64,000 nucleotides of DNA from Dendrocalamus latiflorus (GCA_017311315.1 CM029610.1:9176236-9240235); one strand, 5' to 3'; positions 34,245 to 46,948 are shown, counted from the first letter of the stretch. Notes: generated by a model from the letters alone, not told the origin. Translations and numbers: made by a program.

Positions 34245-35637
34245 CTGTCCTCGAATTTTTGAGTGCTTTAGCTTGCTGTGAAATATGAAAACATATCTAG
34301 AGTTATCTTGATCATTCTTAACTCACAAGTAAGTCGTATGCAAGTTTGTAAGTTTTCCTTGATTTTGATACAACCTTACTTATGTTAAAGAAAGATTTGA
34401 ATTTTGACCAAAATCCATAGAATCTTTGGATGAATTAGGTCCTTGACATTCTTGGTAAGGTGTATGCAAAGTTTTAAGTCATATGGACTTGTATTTTAGA
34501 TATTATATCATTTTGTGTTTTGGCTTAGACTGTTGTTCCTGTTTTGGAACCGATGGCGATCAGATCACACCCTTGCAAGTAGTCATATTGGAGGCCGGTT
34601 TGACCCAGCGGCAGTCAAACCGCCGACTGGTACAACCGTTGAGTAAATGATGATATGACCAGTTGCTATGAGTTGAACTCGGTTTTGCTTCCACGCTTTT
34701 GTGAGTACTGTTTAGGTGAGCTAATTTGATCTTTCTAGCTTTCAGTAACTAGTTGAGGATTTTAAGGTACCATATGAAGAGATCGAATTTAAAAACACCA
34801 TTCACCCATCTGATTGCCATTTTGGGTCCTACATACCACTTAAGCTAAACTTCAATAATAGTTCGAGGGGTCTCTGAACTTACATAATTTATGCAGTTAG
34901 CGTGAAATACACATTTAAATTACACCACATGTTTCATTAATGCCGGCTAAAACGAGTTAAATAAAAGTAGCTTGATCGAGACAATTCTACTTTTAGCGGA
35001 CTCGTACACAGTTCTTTCTAGATGTTACTCTTCAATTTTATCTTCCTATTCAAGATCGTGGTAGTTGGATCATAACATCAAGAAACAAGCAAGTATTTAA
35101 TTATTGACAAAACATGAAATCTAACTATATTGAAATAAGGAAAATTTCTGGAAAGTTCTTGCTCTGCTTTTGATGGAGAATTCCTAAAAAGAGTTGCTTC
35201 ATGCTTTTTTAAAATGAAAAACAAAAACAAAAATTGCACCACTGGTCCTTAAACATACATCGAAGTCTCACTTATGTCTTTAACCTTGTAAATTCGTCTG
35301 ATAGATCCTTAAAACTTGTATTAAAATCTTACTAAGGTCATTTCTGATGATGTAGCAGGAAAACCGGCGTGAGTAAGATGATGCGATAGTAAAACAAAGT
35401 ATTTCACACTCATTTCGAATGCTAGAATTTGTTTTATCTTGCAGAATAGAATTGCTACACTGTTAAATTTCTGCCTTCCAAACAGAACATCAGTGCCCAA
35501 TTTTTTTTGAAAACAGGATTATGCTGTTGTATATTGTTGTGGTTAATATCTCCGCTTACTTTAATGCACGTCTAGGCTCGCCTATATCTATAATTTTCGA
35601 GTACGTGACACCCTTCAGCACGCACCACTGTACCACA
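34245..35637 (+). repeat. Direct-repeat block, copy 2, with extra LTR-like insert
   Basis: 34,245-34,400 and 35,197-35,637 correspond to the two parts of copy 1. Between them, 34,400-35,195 contains 'GGCCGGTTTGACCCAGCGGC'-type phrases of the LTR family seen at 27.7 and 36.2 kb. No gene. Confidence 0.6.
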
Positions 35638-36860
35638 TCGAATCATCTATAGTTTGATCAGGACCATGAAAAATATCTGGCCATCGGGTGGTTGACAAAT
35701 CTATTCGGGCCGCTAATGATCGAGCTAGCTAGTTATGAGACGAGACAAATATGTCGGTAATTAAAGCCAGAAAAAGCTATAACTAAACGCTGCAAGACGA
35801 TTCATGCTCTCCAGAAGAAAGTCAATGCTGATCTAAGAACATCGCTTGCTACTGAGGAGTGAGGACACAGCCATAAATTTTGCTTAAATCGCAGTTGGTT
35901 AATTCCTGCCATGTGGATTGAGGACCTTATGATGAGACGACTGAGAATTCAAGCCTAACTGCTAATTATTTGGTAACAGCTATGAATTGGATGGTGTACA
36001 TCATGTCACACTTCCAAACCGCAGGATATTAAAGGTTAAGTTAATCAGCTAAATTGATCGAGATAATAATTCCATTATGGTAAACTGAGAGATTGTGTGA
36101 GATGGTCTAAAGTTTGTGATAAATCATTACCAAGTTTGTGAAGTTGAAATTTGAATTTTATAGAGTTCGCATTTCTTTCAGAGGGTAACCGGTTGGACCG
36201 GCTAGGGCATACGGTCAGATCGGCTGGGCTCAACGGTATGACTGACCAAAGTGAGCAGTCTGATCGGCCAGGTTTTGGCTTTCGACTGGAATTTTGATAT
36301 TTGGGAAATTTGGTTATGGTTTTGTTTGTTTTGATCTAGTTCAGTGTATTTATGCTGAATGAAGCATGTTTTGATTAATATGAGTCAAGTTGTAAAGAAC
36401 TTGTGTCTGAAAACGATTTCTTTATCTTCATATGTATAGGGAGGTTTGGAGTCAACCATGGTCAACAACAAGAATCAAGATTATGCTCAAGACAACCCGA
36501 GGCCCAAAACAATCAAGAATGCCAAATGAGATGACTGAGCTCAAGCATGGCACATGGAAGGCGGGAAATTTGAAGGGAATGTTCAAGTGACAGGTTACAC
36601 TAAGTAGTTTAGTCGGTCCATGTGAGGTGTGGTCCGATGGTACTAGAATGGGAGAGACTTGTCACGCGTGGTAAGCTAGTAGTGCACCTACACGTGACAA
36701 GTATAGTGATTGCTTTCAATTGAAGATGAAGATTGGGTTAAGGAAGTGTATTTGGTAAGGAGGCAAAATATTGAAAACTACTATAGATCAAAACCGTGGT
36801 ACTTAAGTGATATTTAGGAAAGCAGTTTAGATCAAGAAGAATCTAAAATAATAAAATTAA
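35638..36860. repeat. Unassigned sequence then LTR-family remnant
   Basis: 35,638-36,130 shows nothing recognisable. 36,130-36,840 is a diverged relative of 27,950-28,640 in the same orientation ('ACCGGCTAGGGCATACGGTC', later 'GTTTAGATCAAGAAG' against 'GTTTAGGTCAAGAAAG'). Confidence 0.45.
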
Positions 36861-36868
36861 ATTAAATG

Positions 36869-37080
36869 TTAAGAATATAGTGGATTCGGACAAATTCTTA
36901 GTAAAAGGATAAGTCCTTTGGCTAAGGACTTAGTCTTGGATCCAGCTTGCATGCATTCTCTTTCGCTGTCGGGCAGATTTTCAAAGTCGTCGTCGTCGTC
37001 GTCGTCATGATCCTTGCCCTGTACGTTGCCCTTGGATGGCAGGTTGCCAACTTTCACTGGTTTTTTCTGTGCAGTTTGGC
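36869..37080 (-). pseudogene. Unrecognised coding-like fragment with Asp run
   Basis: The minus strand reads open as 'KKPVKVGNLPSKGNVQGKDH', then an acidic run D7, then 'FENLPDSERECMQAGSKT'. The balanced composition suggests it once coded for protein. I do not recognise the family. The Asp run comes from a (GTC)n microsatellite at 36,990-37,007. Confidence 0.3.
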
Positions 37081-37179
37081 GTTTGGTGGATCATGGACGG
37101 GATGCGTGTAGCAACTGACGCACGACGCGTTGCTGAAATCTTGTGCGTTGCACAAAGAGCCAAAACGCTGAAGGGTTAA

Positions 37180-37545
37180 GCCGGCGCTTATGGGTCTTAT
37201 TTTTTACTTTGACTACAAATGTAATATAGTGACATCTAGTTTTTTATGGGAAAAATTAATAAAAATTAGTAAAAATAGAATAAATTGGAAAATACCGTTA
37301 TATATTTTGAGGCAATACAAAGAAATTAAAAAAAAAATCAAAAAGCTAAAAACCAAAAAAATTGAAACCGTTTGTAGTGGGGTCTTATTAGAAGTTGGAG
37401 ATGGTTCATTTTTAACAAATTTGTTGATCAAGTACCCTTTTTTTTTTGCTAATATAATTCAAATAAGCTCTGTCCCAGCTGATCGTCCTGAAAATTTTGG
37501 ATTATTTCTGTTACATAAACATGCCTTTCATTTTTTTTTCTAGAA
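37180..37545. mobile_element. AT-rich MITE-like segment
   Basis: A/T-rich sequence of about 365 bp with poly-A and poly-T runs and a 'GGTCTTATTTTTTAC' / 'GGGGTCTTATTAGAAG' repetition. It resembles the other AT-rich small elements here in style, but clear ends were not found. Confidence 0.3.
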
Positions 37546-37554
37546 AAATAGAGC

Positions 37555-37925
37555 TTTATTATTACTCAGGAAGCATGATACAGTCATGAGCAGCTAGGTG
37601 CTCGACACAATTAGTGAAACCATCACGCCACACAGCCCTACGCTTCGTGCGCTTCGCCAACTGTGCGAGCTCATGGGCTACAGTGTTTTGCTATCTCTTC
37701 ACATGCCGGACAGAGAACTCCGGTAGATGATCGGCGTAATTCAAGGCTTGCCGGATAATAGAGAAGTCCCTGCAACGCCGACCAGGGGGCCTTCCGCAAT
37801 TTGTGACCGAGCGTTAAGCAATCGGACTCTAGCTTCAGAGGCATGTGAATCCATTCCGCTGCAAACGCAACTCCCTCTCTACGATCCAGCAGCGCTTCAA
37901 CCTACTCAGCACCCCCGTCGATATA
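37555..37925 (-). pseudogene. LINE RNase H-like (RVT_3) C-terminal fragment
   Basis: On the minus strand 'AEWIHMPLKLESDC' is followed, after frame shifts, by 'FSVRHVKR' and 'NTVAHELAQLAKRTKRRAVW', then 'RDGFTNCVEHLAAHDC'. This is the end of the plant-type RNase H domain found in LINEs, with its 'R..N..AH.LA' signature. Stops and frame changes show it is dead. Confidence 0.65.
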
Positions 37926-38078
37926 AATAAAAACAATCCGTAAGATTCAAGGCATCATTTTAAGAGGAAAAAATTCTATAATAAACCTAAACAAAATTTT
38001 AAAAATTATCATATTAATCGAGAAAAAAAGAAATATATCCACCACTTATTTTACTGTGACCATATTATAACGGTGTAG

Positions 38079-38894
<816 letters not shown>

Positions 38895-38895
<1 letters not shown>

Positions 38896-39436
38896 CAAAT
38901 ACTAGGGATGGCAATTCGCCCTGTTGGGGCGGGGCCTGCAGGGAATAGCCCTATGGGGGTGGGGAGTGATCTACCCCCACAGGAAACAGGGCGGGGCCCC
39001 GCTATGCTAGCAGGGTGGGGACGAGTCGTCCTCCCTCCGCAGCGCCCTACAGAGATCCGGTAAATATAAAAAATACTTTTTAAATAATAGATTATAGTTT
39101 TTAATATAAAAGATTATTTTTTCTTGTATGTTTAACTAAAAATTGAATCTTTATGTTAGAATATATATTTTGAAGCTATATCTTGAAAAAAGTATGGCTA
39201 AATAATTATAAATTAATAAATAAATTCATGTTATTAATTTTTTAAAATATTTAACCTATTTTTTATCTCCCTGCAAGGATCCCCGTAGGGGTCGGGTTCC
39301 TGTGGGGACCGGAGATGGGCGGCATCTTCCCCCATAGATTTAGCGGGGCTAGGTGGGGGCTTCCTAGCATGGGTCGGGGTGGGGCCGTGGGGCTCCTCCT
39401 AGACCCTCCCGCCCCGTTGCCACCCCTAGCAAATAT
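38895..39436. mobile_element. hAT-like non-autonomous element, 526 bp
   Basis: The element is 38,903-39,428. It starts TAGGGATGGCAA and ends TTGCCACCCCTA, matching inverted ends. It is flanked by GCAAATAC (38,895-38,902) and GCAAATAT (39,429-39,436), an 8-bp duplication with one mismatch. The interior is GC-rich at both sides ('GGGGCGGGGCC') and AT-rich in the middle; no coding. Confidence 0.75.
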
Positions 39437-39739
39437 AATTATATTCTAATTATAGACAGCAGACAATTGATGAGATTCAAGGCACCTCCTTTGTTTTGAG
39501 GGTAAGAAAGTTCATAATAATCCTGAAAAGAAAAATCCTAGAAATTTTCACATTAATCGAGAAAAAAAGATACGCATCTCCAGCACGTATTTTGATGGGG
39601 CTAGATTATGATGGTACAGATTAATCATATATGTATATTAGAGTTGTATAACAAATATAATTGTATTTTAATTATAGACAATAAAATTATATAGCTGTAT
39701 AATTGAACAGATAAATATGCTAGATATGTATAAACCTCC
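39437..39739. repeat. Diverged duplicate of 37,940-38,085 and short tandem copy
   Basis: 39,475-39,630 matches 37,940-38,085 ('TTAATCGAGAAAAAAAGA' in both). 'CAAATATAATT.TATT.TAAT' occurs at 39,430 and again at 39,652. The duplication brackets the microsatellite and hAT-like region. Confidence 0.6.
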
Positions 39740-39930
39740 AGGAATGTTAATATTCACCTTCCCAGCACCAGGTGGTCTCCATTTTAACAGCCTTCGCAAT
39801 TTCCTATTCTGTGGGCGGTTCATCGATACACCAATGATCTTCTTCCCTTTCTGGTCAGGTTCAGCGATATTTTGAGTGATTCCTATTGAGAAACCATCGC
39901 TGACGACCAGTTCGATCGATTCCTCTGCTA
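39740..39930 (-). pseudogene. Unrecognised coding-like fragment
   Basis: The minus strand reads open as 'EESIELVVSDGFSIGI', 'KGKKIIGVSMNRPQNRK' and 'LRRLLKWRPPGAGKVNI'. The W-R-P-P…G…K-V-N phrase resembles the start of the LINE RNase H domain, whose end lies at 37,555-37,925 in the same direction, so both may be one LINE split by the 1.8 kb between them. This is only suggestive. Confidence 0.35.
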
Positions 39931-40314
39931 TGCAAAAGATAGATCAATCAAAGAAGATGCAAATAGTAGATTGAAACATAGAGATAGGAAGAACTCCTGA
40001 TCTTTTTTTATTGCTTTCTCTTTCTCTTTCATATACAAAATAGCCAATAGTACTTCCTATTTATAGCCTAGTAGTGAGGTGTCCACCATGGGCATTCGAC
40101 ATGTTCATGCTTTATCAAAACTCCATAAAAACCCAGTGGAAAAATTTTAGAGAAAGAGTACATGATAAATGTTATGTTGTATTACACGAATTGCCTCATT
40201 AAAAATCTTGGTCGAGAAACTTCAGGAAAACTCGTCAAGGGAAAAAAAGTACAATCCACCCAATTTCATTTAATCTTTAGGATTTATTCTTTGAGTACTT
40301 GATCTTCGTGATCA
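39931..40314 (-). repeat. Copia LTR, second family (384 bp)
   Basis: On the minus strand it starts TGATCACG and ends CTTTTGCA. It contains CTATAAATAGG (TATA box at about 40,070) and follows a purine tract 'CAGGGGGAG' and the pol tail at 40,320-40,590. It is therefore the 3' LTR of a 5'-truncated Copia element. Confidence 0.75.
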
Positions 40315-40590
40315 AGTTTTAATAATGAGCTTGAGAAAAATCTCCCCCTGGATTCTGCACTTCTCTAAGTCTCATCATTCCAATTCCTTATACGTATCTT
40401 TCAAAATTAGATGCTGGAAGTGACTTAGTGAATAAACCTGCAAGATTTTCACATGACTTAGTATGCAGTACCTTAATTTCGTCCATCTTTTGCAATTCAT
40501 GAGCATAGAAGAACTTGAGGTTGATATGCTTTGTGAGATGACTCTTCACATAGCCCGTCTGCACTTGTGCAACACAAGTTGCATTATCTA
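40315..40590 (-). pseudogene. Copia RNase H C-terminal fragment
   Basis: Reads 'DNATCVAQVQTGYVKSHLTK', 'HINLKFFYAHELQKMDEIKV' and 'ENLAGLFTKSLPASNFERYV', the end of Copia RNase H with the D-N-x-A and L-A-x-x-x-T-K-S-L-P signatures. One TAA lies near the end. The 5' part is missing; at 40,590 the CACTA element begins. Confidence 0.85.
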
Positions 40591-41136
40591 CGTATCACAT
40601 ACGGCTAATACAAAAAAACCATCTGTGATAGTCTACGTATCACACATAGTTTTGTGTTAGAAATCGTCTGTGATAATTATTTGTATTGCAAATTTTTTTT
40701 CTATATTTCTACTAGTCTCCGGAAATGCTAGCCATACCCTTTAAAAACAAGCAAGCAGATTATAGATAAATGACAGATAAGTGAATTATAACTCAAAGTG
40801 AATTACAACTCAAAATTAATTACAAAAGAATGTTCATGTATTGTCGCAAGAGTTACAATTGAATTACAACACAAAGTCAATTACAATTGAATCAAATGTT
40901 TGAACATGTATTAATTGATGCCGCCGAAGTGAAACTCTCCTTTTGAGTCAATGACCTCCGTCGTCAAGAAGGTGGAGAGCCATCCTCGAATGTCCAAAGA
41001 GTTCGTTTAGATCGAATATACTTGATTTGATTATCATGTCCTATCGTTAGGAGGAGTAAAGTAGTAAGCATATATATTTAAATTGATAATTACAAAATAA
41101 TTATTACGAGATTGACAAACCTCTGGATCATTCGTC

Positions 41137-42860
41137 TTAGCACTCATGATTTTCTGCATATGATAGCAAACATGGAATGTGCATTCTGAGGGAGAACGTC
41201 CAGGGCTTGCGATGTGCCTTAATCTTCTTTGATTTGGCCTTAGCATCTCGCCTGTGGTACGTCATCCTGAGAGATAATTTGGCATGCTTTTCTTGTTTCC
41301 TCGGCGTCATCTCCACGGGAACTAATATGGCTACCTTCTGAATTAGAGGTTGAGGTGGAGTCATTGAGAGTTCTATTAGAGAGACATGATCATGTGGAGA
41401 TTGCGGCACTATAGGGTTTAGGGAGATGTCTCTCTTGGGCCACTGGACAAAAGTGTTTACGGTATCCCCTAGTGTTATAATGTCTTCATTTGAGGGCTTC
41501 TCCGGTGGAATGGCCATGAAATGGACATGTACCATGTCCACTTGGACCTTGGCGTAACCCTGCGCTAGCTGGGCACCATGCAGCATTGTCCCTTCCTGGT
41601 TGGAGACGCCATCCCCTGTCCAGCCTCAATAGAAATGGACCCAGCCAGCCTCACTTGAAGCTTGCAGGGCGTGGGCTCCTACAAAATGACACACAGCTCT
41701 GGTGATGATGTAGATTGGCTTCCACAATAATGGGGGCGGCCTATGACTAACTGAGCACTTGCTCTAGGCTTTCCTCTAAATGTGCTAACTTCCCAAAAAA
41801 TTCTGCATGAATCTCTTCTTTTATGCGCTCCTCGCGCTCAACCTTCGATCTCTTCTAACTCCTGTATGAGTCAAAGTTATTTAGGAATCCCTACCTCTAG
41901 GGAATGTAAATTCTAAGGCCTCGCATGTGACCTAGGTGCTTCTTGTTTCCTAGAGCCATGGATAATATGTCCCTCTCCCTGACGGCCTGGAAGTTGCCTT
42001 GGGAGGATTCCACAGCCAACTTTTCCTTTAAGAGGCCAACATGTTATTTTAGTTCCTATAAAGTTATAGACATATTACTAGCCCGATAGTTTGATATCTT
42101 ATCAAGCGTCGTGACACTTTTTGATTGTTGAGTTCTCAAAGGATATGGTGCCCAAAGACGTGGTAGATGTCCTCGCTCTTAACCAATTTCGGGCGTGCTC
42201 GTCTGTGATCCCAGCAAATAGTGGGGAGGCCTCTGACATGATTGCCTCCTCATCCTCTTTCCTCCATTTTGAGGTTTTACTCGAGTACCCAGCAGTGCTG
42301 AGTTTGTGGGGTGAGTTTTTGGGACCTAGATTGCCTTGTGCGCCGCACTTTCTTCCTAGAATTTGGCAATCATCTTCATGCCCATAAAGGTGTCCCATAT
42401 ATCTGGATGGAGGAAAGGGTATTTTGTGAACGATGTCCCATCCTCATTCACGTACTTCGTGACAAGAATGCTCTTGAAGTTCTTCCATACCTTACTTATC
42501 GCCAAGAGTGCCTATTGTTGCACAAGGCATTGGGCTTCTTCTCTGATCTCAAAGGATCTTGAGACTTCCTCCCAAAGCTGCTCTTTCTCTTCCCTCATCA
42601 GAGACTTCTAGCTTGGTGTGGTGATGGGGATCTGTTTTCTTGCAACTATCCCGTAGGTAGTCCGGAATGTAGCCGCTGCTTTCTAGAGATGTAGAGGGAC
42701 CCCAACTAGACTAGCCTCCATGGTAGTCATTTGCCTCTCAGGCATTTTTTATGTGCCTCGTCCCTCTCGCATAGTTGCTCTTTTGGTCTGGTTATTGGAC
42801 ACATTCAGCGAAACTGAGACTGAAGACTGTGTGGATGCCATCTCACTTAGTTGCTATCTA
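41137..42860 (-). pseudogene. CACTA-borne gene (transposase_24 / DUF8039 type), decayed
   Basis: 42,102-42,398 encodes 'HKLSTAGYSSKTSKWRKEDE' and 'HARNWLRARTSTTS', counterparts of 'HRLGTAGYAGKIPQWRLEDE' and 'RARNWLRARSSTTT' in the intact gene at 54.4-55.1 kb. 41,137-41,586 encodes 'AQGYAKVQVDMVHVHF' and 'ITLGDTVNTFVQWPKRDI', matching that gene's 'APGFAKVNVDGVYVNF' and 'VTLGQAIGTFIQWPKSDI'. A possible start is near 42,842. Many stops and shifts are present, and no Ulp1 protease part is readable downstream. Confidence 0.7.
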
Positions 42861-42899
42861 GGAAGCATTTAAAACTGCATTTTAGTATAGGGTATATAA

Positions 42900-44690
42900 A
42901 ACACAAACTAAATATCATACATGAAATTTTATTGCTCTCAAGTGTCGGCTGCACACTATTATTATTGTATCTATGTTGTAACCTATAGGAGATGAGGACA
43001 AGGCTATAACCCTGCTACATATTGTTATACATCTTGGTTACGTATCTGCTTTACCAGTCAAAATTTCATTCTAAAACTATTTCACATTAGTATATTGTTG
43101 ATTACCACTCATGGCAATAATTTACTATAAATATATCTTAGCAATCAACAAAAATATGTATATACTAAAAATAAGTCCAGAAAATAGAGATTGATAGTTG
43201 TTTCCTTGCTCCACATTCTCTTTCTAATCAACTAACATCGATTGCTAATTTTCTACTGATCAAACCCTTCCCACCTTAATCGAACAGAAATTATAGTAGC
43301 AGCGAACTGGTCGATCACCAATTGAGAGGGAGTTCTCACCACACCAGTGCAGTCACCGATGAAGAAGCCTCTACGAGGCAATGTCGTCACTGCCTCCACC
43401 AACCTGTGCAGTGGAGCAACCGATCATTGGCAAAATTAGAAAGTTTGGGGCGGCGCAGGTGGGTGGAGCCAAGAATTCGAGATGTCATAGGAGGCAACTT
43501 ACAGGTGACTGTTGGTGGTGGTGAATCAATGGCAAGAGGTGCCGCGAGCAGGAGCCGCGCAAGGTAATTTTGGCGGGCATCACGGTTGGAGACCATGAAG
43601 AGAGCTGGAGGGAGGTAGCAGAGGAAATTGAGCAGGCATGGATGTGTTCAGAAAAATCTAAGTGTGCGTAGGAGTAGTGAGTTAGGTTTTTGCCCTAAGT
43701 GTCTGTATATATAGAAGTATGTTATAACAGAAAGTTTTTAAAAATAACCATCCGTCATAAGTTACATCTCAAGATTGTTTTTGAAAATAACCGTCTGTGG
43801 TATTCGATGTATCACAAATGGCTAATACAAAAAACCATCTGTGATGGTCTACGTATCATAGATGGTTTAGTGTTAGAAACCATCTATGATAGTTCTTTGT
43901 ATATCTAAATTTTTTTCTATTTTCTAGGTAGCCTTAGGAAATGTTATCTATGCCTTCTGAAAACTAGCAAGCAGATAATAGATAAGTGAAGATAAGTGAA
44001 TTACAACTCAAAGTGATTTACAACTCAAAATTTCACTTGGCTATTTCCTTTAAAAAATAGCCTTTTACGATGATCGATGCACATATAGCTAGCTTCCTCA
44101 CTAGGCTCTTCCTCGGGCCTAATGTCGTCTCCAAATGGAGGCAACTCATCAAATTGATTGTACTCTTCGTCATCCACAATATTCTTAACTCCAATAATCC
44201 TTTTTTCCACGAAGAACTACGTGGTGGTTCGTACGTGACGAGGATCCGTTAGATAAAAAATTGTACAACTTACTTAGCGAGTACGAATGAAAGAATATAA
44301 TGCATCTCATTATATATAGTACCAATTACTAACCTTAGATCACTAAGAACAAATGGATACACTAGTACCCTTCCAAAACTTTGGTCTTCTTTCACTAAAT
44401 TGCCCCAAAGCCACCGCCTAACGGATAGAATATCTGTTGGGATAAGAGTACTTAATAATGCAGTGAATATCACAGACACTTCCATTCACAACCCATCTGT
44501 GATAAGTAGGTCATCACTGTGATGTATCACCGATGGCTTTTCATACAAACCATTTGTGATAAGTCCATACATCATTGACGATAATAAAAATCGTCCGTGA
44601 CATCACTAACGGTTCTTACCATCAGTTGCAACATAGACGGTCATATTAGAAAAAACTGTCTGAGATAGCTACGCTGTAGTTTAACACTGA
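42900..44690. other. Non-coding 5' region and subterminal repeats of the CACTA element
   Basis: No gene. 43,270-43,650 is a leader-like stretch with short frames of no recognisable domain; 43,690-44,690 holds the subterminal repeats. Confidence 0.5.
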
Positions 44691-45124
44691 CGGATTCTGT
44701 AGAACTGTTTATGATGAGGCATCCAGTATAATCTTCTAGTGATTGCTTGACTGACCACTGTTTTAAGTCTAATGGAAATCCTCACCTCTTTATTTCTGAG
44801 GCTGCTCTTGGCCAGTGGCGGATCCAGGAAAAATTTTAGGAGGGGCTGAACAAAAGTGCTACAGCGACATAACTCCACTATGACCCCCCACAAAAGACAA
44901 ATATAATAGTTTGAAGTAGTCTTATATCAAAACATCGATGAACGATGACAATCACAAAATACATCATGAAAAATAAAGGATGCAGTTTATCCATACCGAA
45001 AGGCCAAATTACGAAACTAATAGACGACACGTGACGGTGACACCCATTATTCATCCGGAGAAGCAATCTACACAAATAGACATAATTGATTAGTTAAACA
45101 AATATGGACCTCCAAATTATGAAT

Positions 45125-46948
45125 TTAGAAGAGAAAAGAGCGTACCACTAATTTTTTAGGCAATAACATACGGCGTTTTTTCATCTCTTGAAACCGCTTT
45201 TTGATCTTTTCATTATCAATGTTTCTAAATATCTCCTTCTCATTATAGCATATCATCAAGTCATTGAGCCATTCATCACCCATTTTACTACGCAAATCTG
45301 TCTTTATAATGGACATGGCTGAAAATATCCTCTCAACTGAAGCCGTTGCCACTGGAAGTATCAATGTTAGCTCAATGAGACGATAAACCAATGGATAAGA
45401 TGTGTCCATGTTAGTCTTGACCATAATTTCAGCAACTTTTCCAAGTTCAGTACATCCAAGAAATTCTTGAGTTCTTCTAGCACGGTTGACAAAGGCTCTA
45501 AGTTGAGTTGGCAAAACAGTAAGGTCACCAATATCAAAATCCTCAGCATAAATTTCAGCAAGTCTCACAAGTTTATCCACATCAAAATTAGAGAAGGAGT
45601 TCCTTGGGTTAAAAGAAGCCATACATACTAATAACTCTGAACTAATTTCACTAAACCGATGATTCAGCTCAGTCAAAATGGCATCAATGGCGACAAGAAA
45701 AATCTCAACATGGTAGTAATGCATGTTTGTTACCGTTTGCTTTCTACGTCTAGATGTCCCTCTAACATTTATTTCCTTATCCATATCTGGCACTTCAATC
45801 TCATTCTTATCACAGAATGTTTTCACTTTTTTTAGTAACGGCTCCCATCCATTCTCCCTCATATCCTGCAAGCTATCTTTCACATCCATGATCAAATGCA
45901 TTGCTTCAACTATGTCTTGATCCTTCCTTTGCAAAGCACGTGACAAAATATCTGTCATGCTCAACAATTGTATCATCAAATGCATGATGAACACAAAATC
46001 AAAGCTCTCCATTTTGGAAATTAAATCTAAAGCTCCACCATTACATGTTGGTTTAATTGAATCTTTCTTTACTATCTCAAGGACATCTATGATAGCCACC
46101 CACATCACCATAATGACAGTTGTGACTTCCTCTGCACAAGCTTTTGTAAGGTCCTTCTGTATATGATGAGATAACATCTGGCAATTTTTAGAACCTTTTT
46201 CATATGCCTCCTTCACTATCTCAACCTTATCTTTGTACCAATCGACCATCTCTCTGTATGTACCCTTGTTGAGGGAAGTAGAAGTTTCATCATGTCCACG
46301 GAAAGCATCCCCTTGCGATATGAGAAATCTTGCAACATCTAAAGAAGATGTCAAACGAATCTCATATCGTTTTTCTTCCTCCTTGCTTACTTCAACTAAT
46401 TTTCTACCCACATTTGTCCTTTGGTTCATAAAATCATCACACTTTAGCCTAGCCTCTACATGAGTCTTGCAAACACTGTGGTTATTAAAAGTATCCTTAG
46501 CTTTCTTCCAATTCACATAACCTTGATGTGCAAAGACAGAACTACCAAATTTTTCAGGCTTTGCCGAATTAAAGAAGAGATAGCAATATAAGCAATAAGC
46601 TGCATCCTTGGACTCACTATACTCTAGCCAATCAAATTCATCAAACCAAGTCTTTTGAAATGATCTCCATTCACCACTCGTCCATTTACGAGGAAATAGA
46701 AAATCACGAGGTTGGGTTGGACCACTCAAAGCATATGCTCTCTTTACTTGGTCTCTAATTTCAGGTTGATAATCATCAATTTTTTGGCGGTTTCCAGGGT
46801 CCCCAATTATGTCCGATTGACTAAACTCTGCTCTAGGTTTCTTTGGTTGACTTGTGCTCTCATTAGTATGTGGAGTTGAACCACTAGAACTTGAAAAGTA
46901 ATTACACAAACTTCTTTTCGACATTCTGAAATCTGACATGCCAATCAC
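45125..46948 (-). CDS. hAT transposase, internally deleted (607 aa)
   Basis: Open from ATG at 46,948 to the stop at 45,125. Residues about 75-175 are the TTF-type zinc finger ('WFDEFDWLEYSESKDAAYCL', 'CYLFFNSAKPEKFGSSVF'). Then comes the start of DUF4371 ('RFLISQGDAFRGHDETSTSL', 'HHIQKDLTKACAEEVTTVIM'), and residues about 450-600 are the hAT dimerisation domain ('LTLILPVATASVERIFSAMS'). Relatives are usually 750-800 residues. Right after 'EVTTVIM' the text jumps to 'VLEIVKKD' and 'KMESFDFVF', so the stretch with the catalytic acidic residues and the C-H motif is gone in frame. It could still bind DNA and dimerise but should not cut. It is possibly a repressor-type product, though that is inference. 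Confidence 0.8.
   Translation of the reverse strand: MIGMSDFRMSKRSLCNYFSSSSGSTPHTNESTSQPKKPRAEFSQSDIIGDPGNRQKIDDYQPEIRDQVKRAYALSGPTQPRDFLFPRKWTSGEWRSFQKTWFDEFDWLEYSESKDAAYCLYCYLFFNSAKPEKFGSSVFAHQGYVNWKKAKDTFNNHSVCKTHVEARLKCDDFMNQRTNVGRKLVEVSKEEEKRYEIRLTSSLDVARFLISQGDAFRGHDETSTSLNKGTYREMVDWYKDKVEIVKEAYEKGSKNCQMLSHHIQKDLTKACAEEVTTVIMVMWVAIIDVLEIVKKDSIKPTCNGGALDLISKMESFDFVFIMHLMIQLLSMTDILSRALQRKDQDIVEAMHLIMDVKDSLQDMRENGWEPLLKKVKTFCDKNEIEVPDMDKEINVRGTSRRRKQTVTNMHYYHVEIFLVAIDAILTELNHRFSEISSELLVCMASFNPRNSFSNFDVDKLVRLAEIYAEDFDIGDLTVLPTQLRAFVNRARRTQEFLGCTELGKVAEIMVKTNMDTSYPLVYRLIELTLILPVATASVERIFSAMSIIKTDLRSKMGDEWLNDLMICYNEKEIFRNIDNEKIKKRFQEMKKRRMLLPKKLVVRSFLF

Larger units (their letters stand above)
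40591..44741 (-). mobile_element. Decayed CACTA element, left end missing
   Basis: The right end, read on the minus strand, starts CACTAGAAGATTATACTGG (ends at 44,741). Subterminal motifs 'ACCATCTGTGAT' and 'GTCTACGTATCA' crowd both sides (40,595-40,680 and 43,790-44,690). The left edge abuts Copia sequence without a CACTA end, so it is truncated. The interior is a degraded copy of the gene carried by the CACTA element at 51.6-55 kb. Confidence 0.75.
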
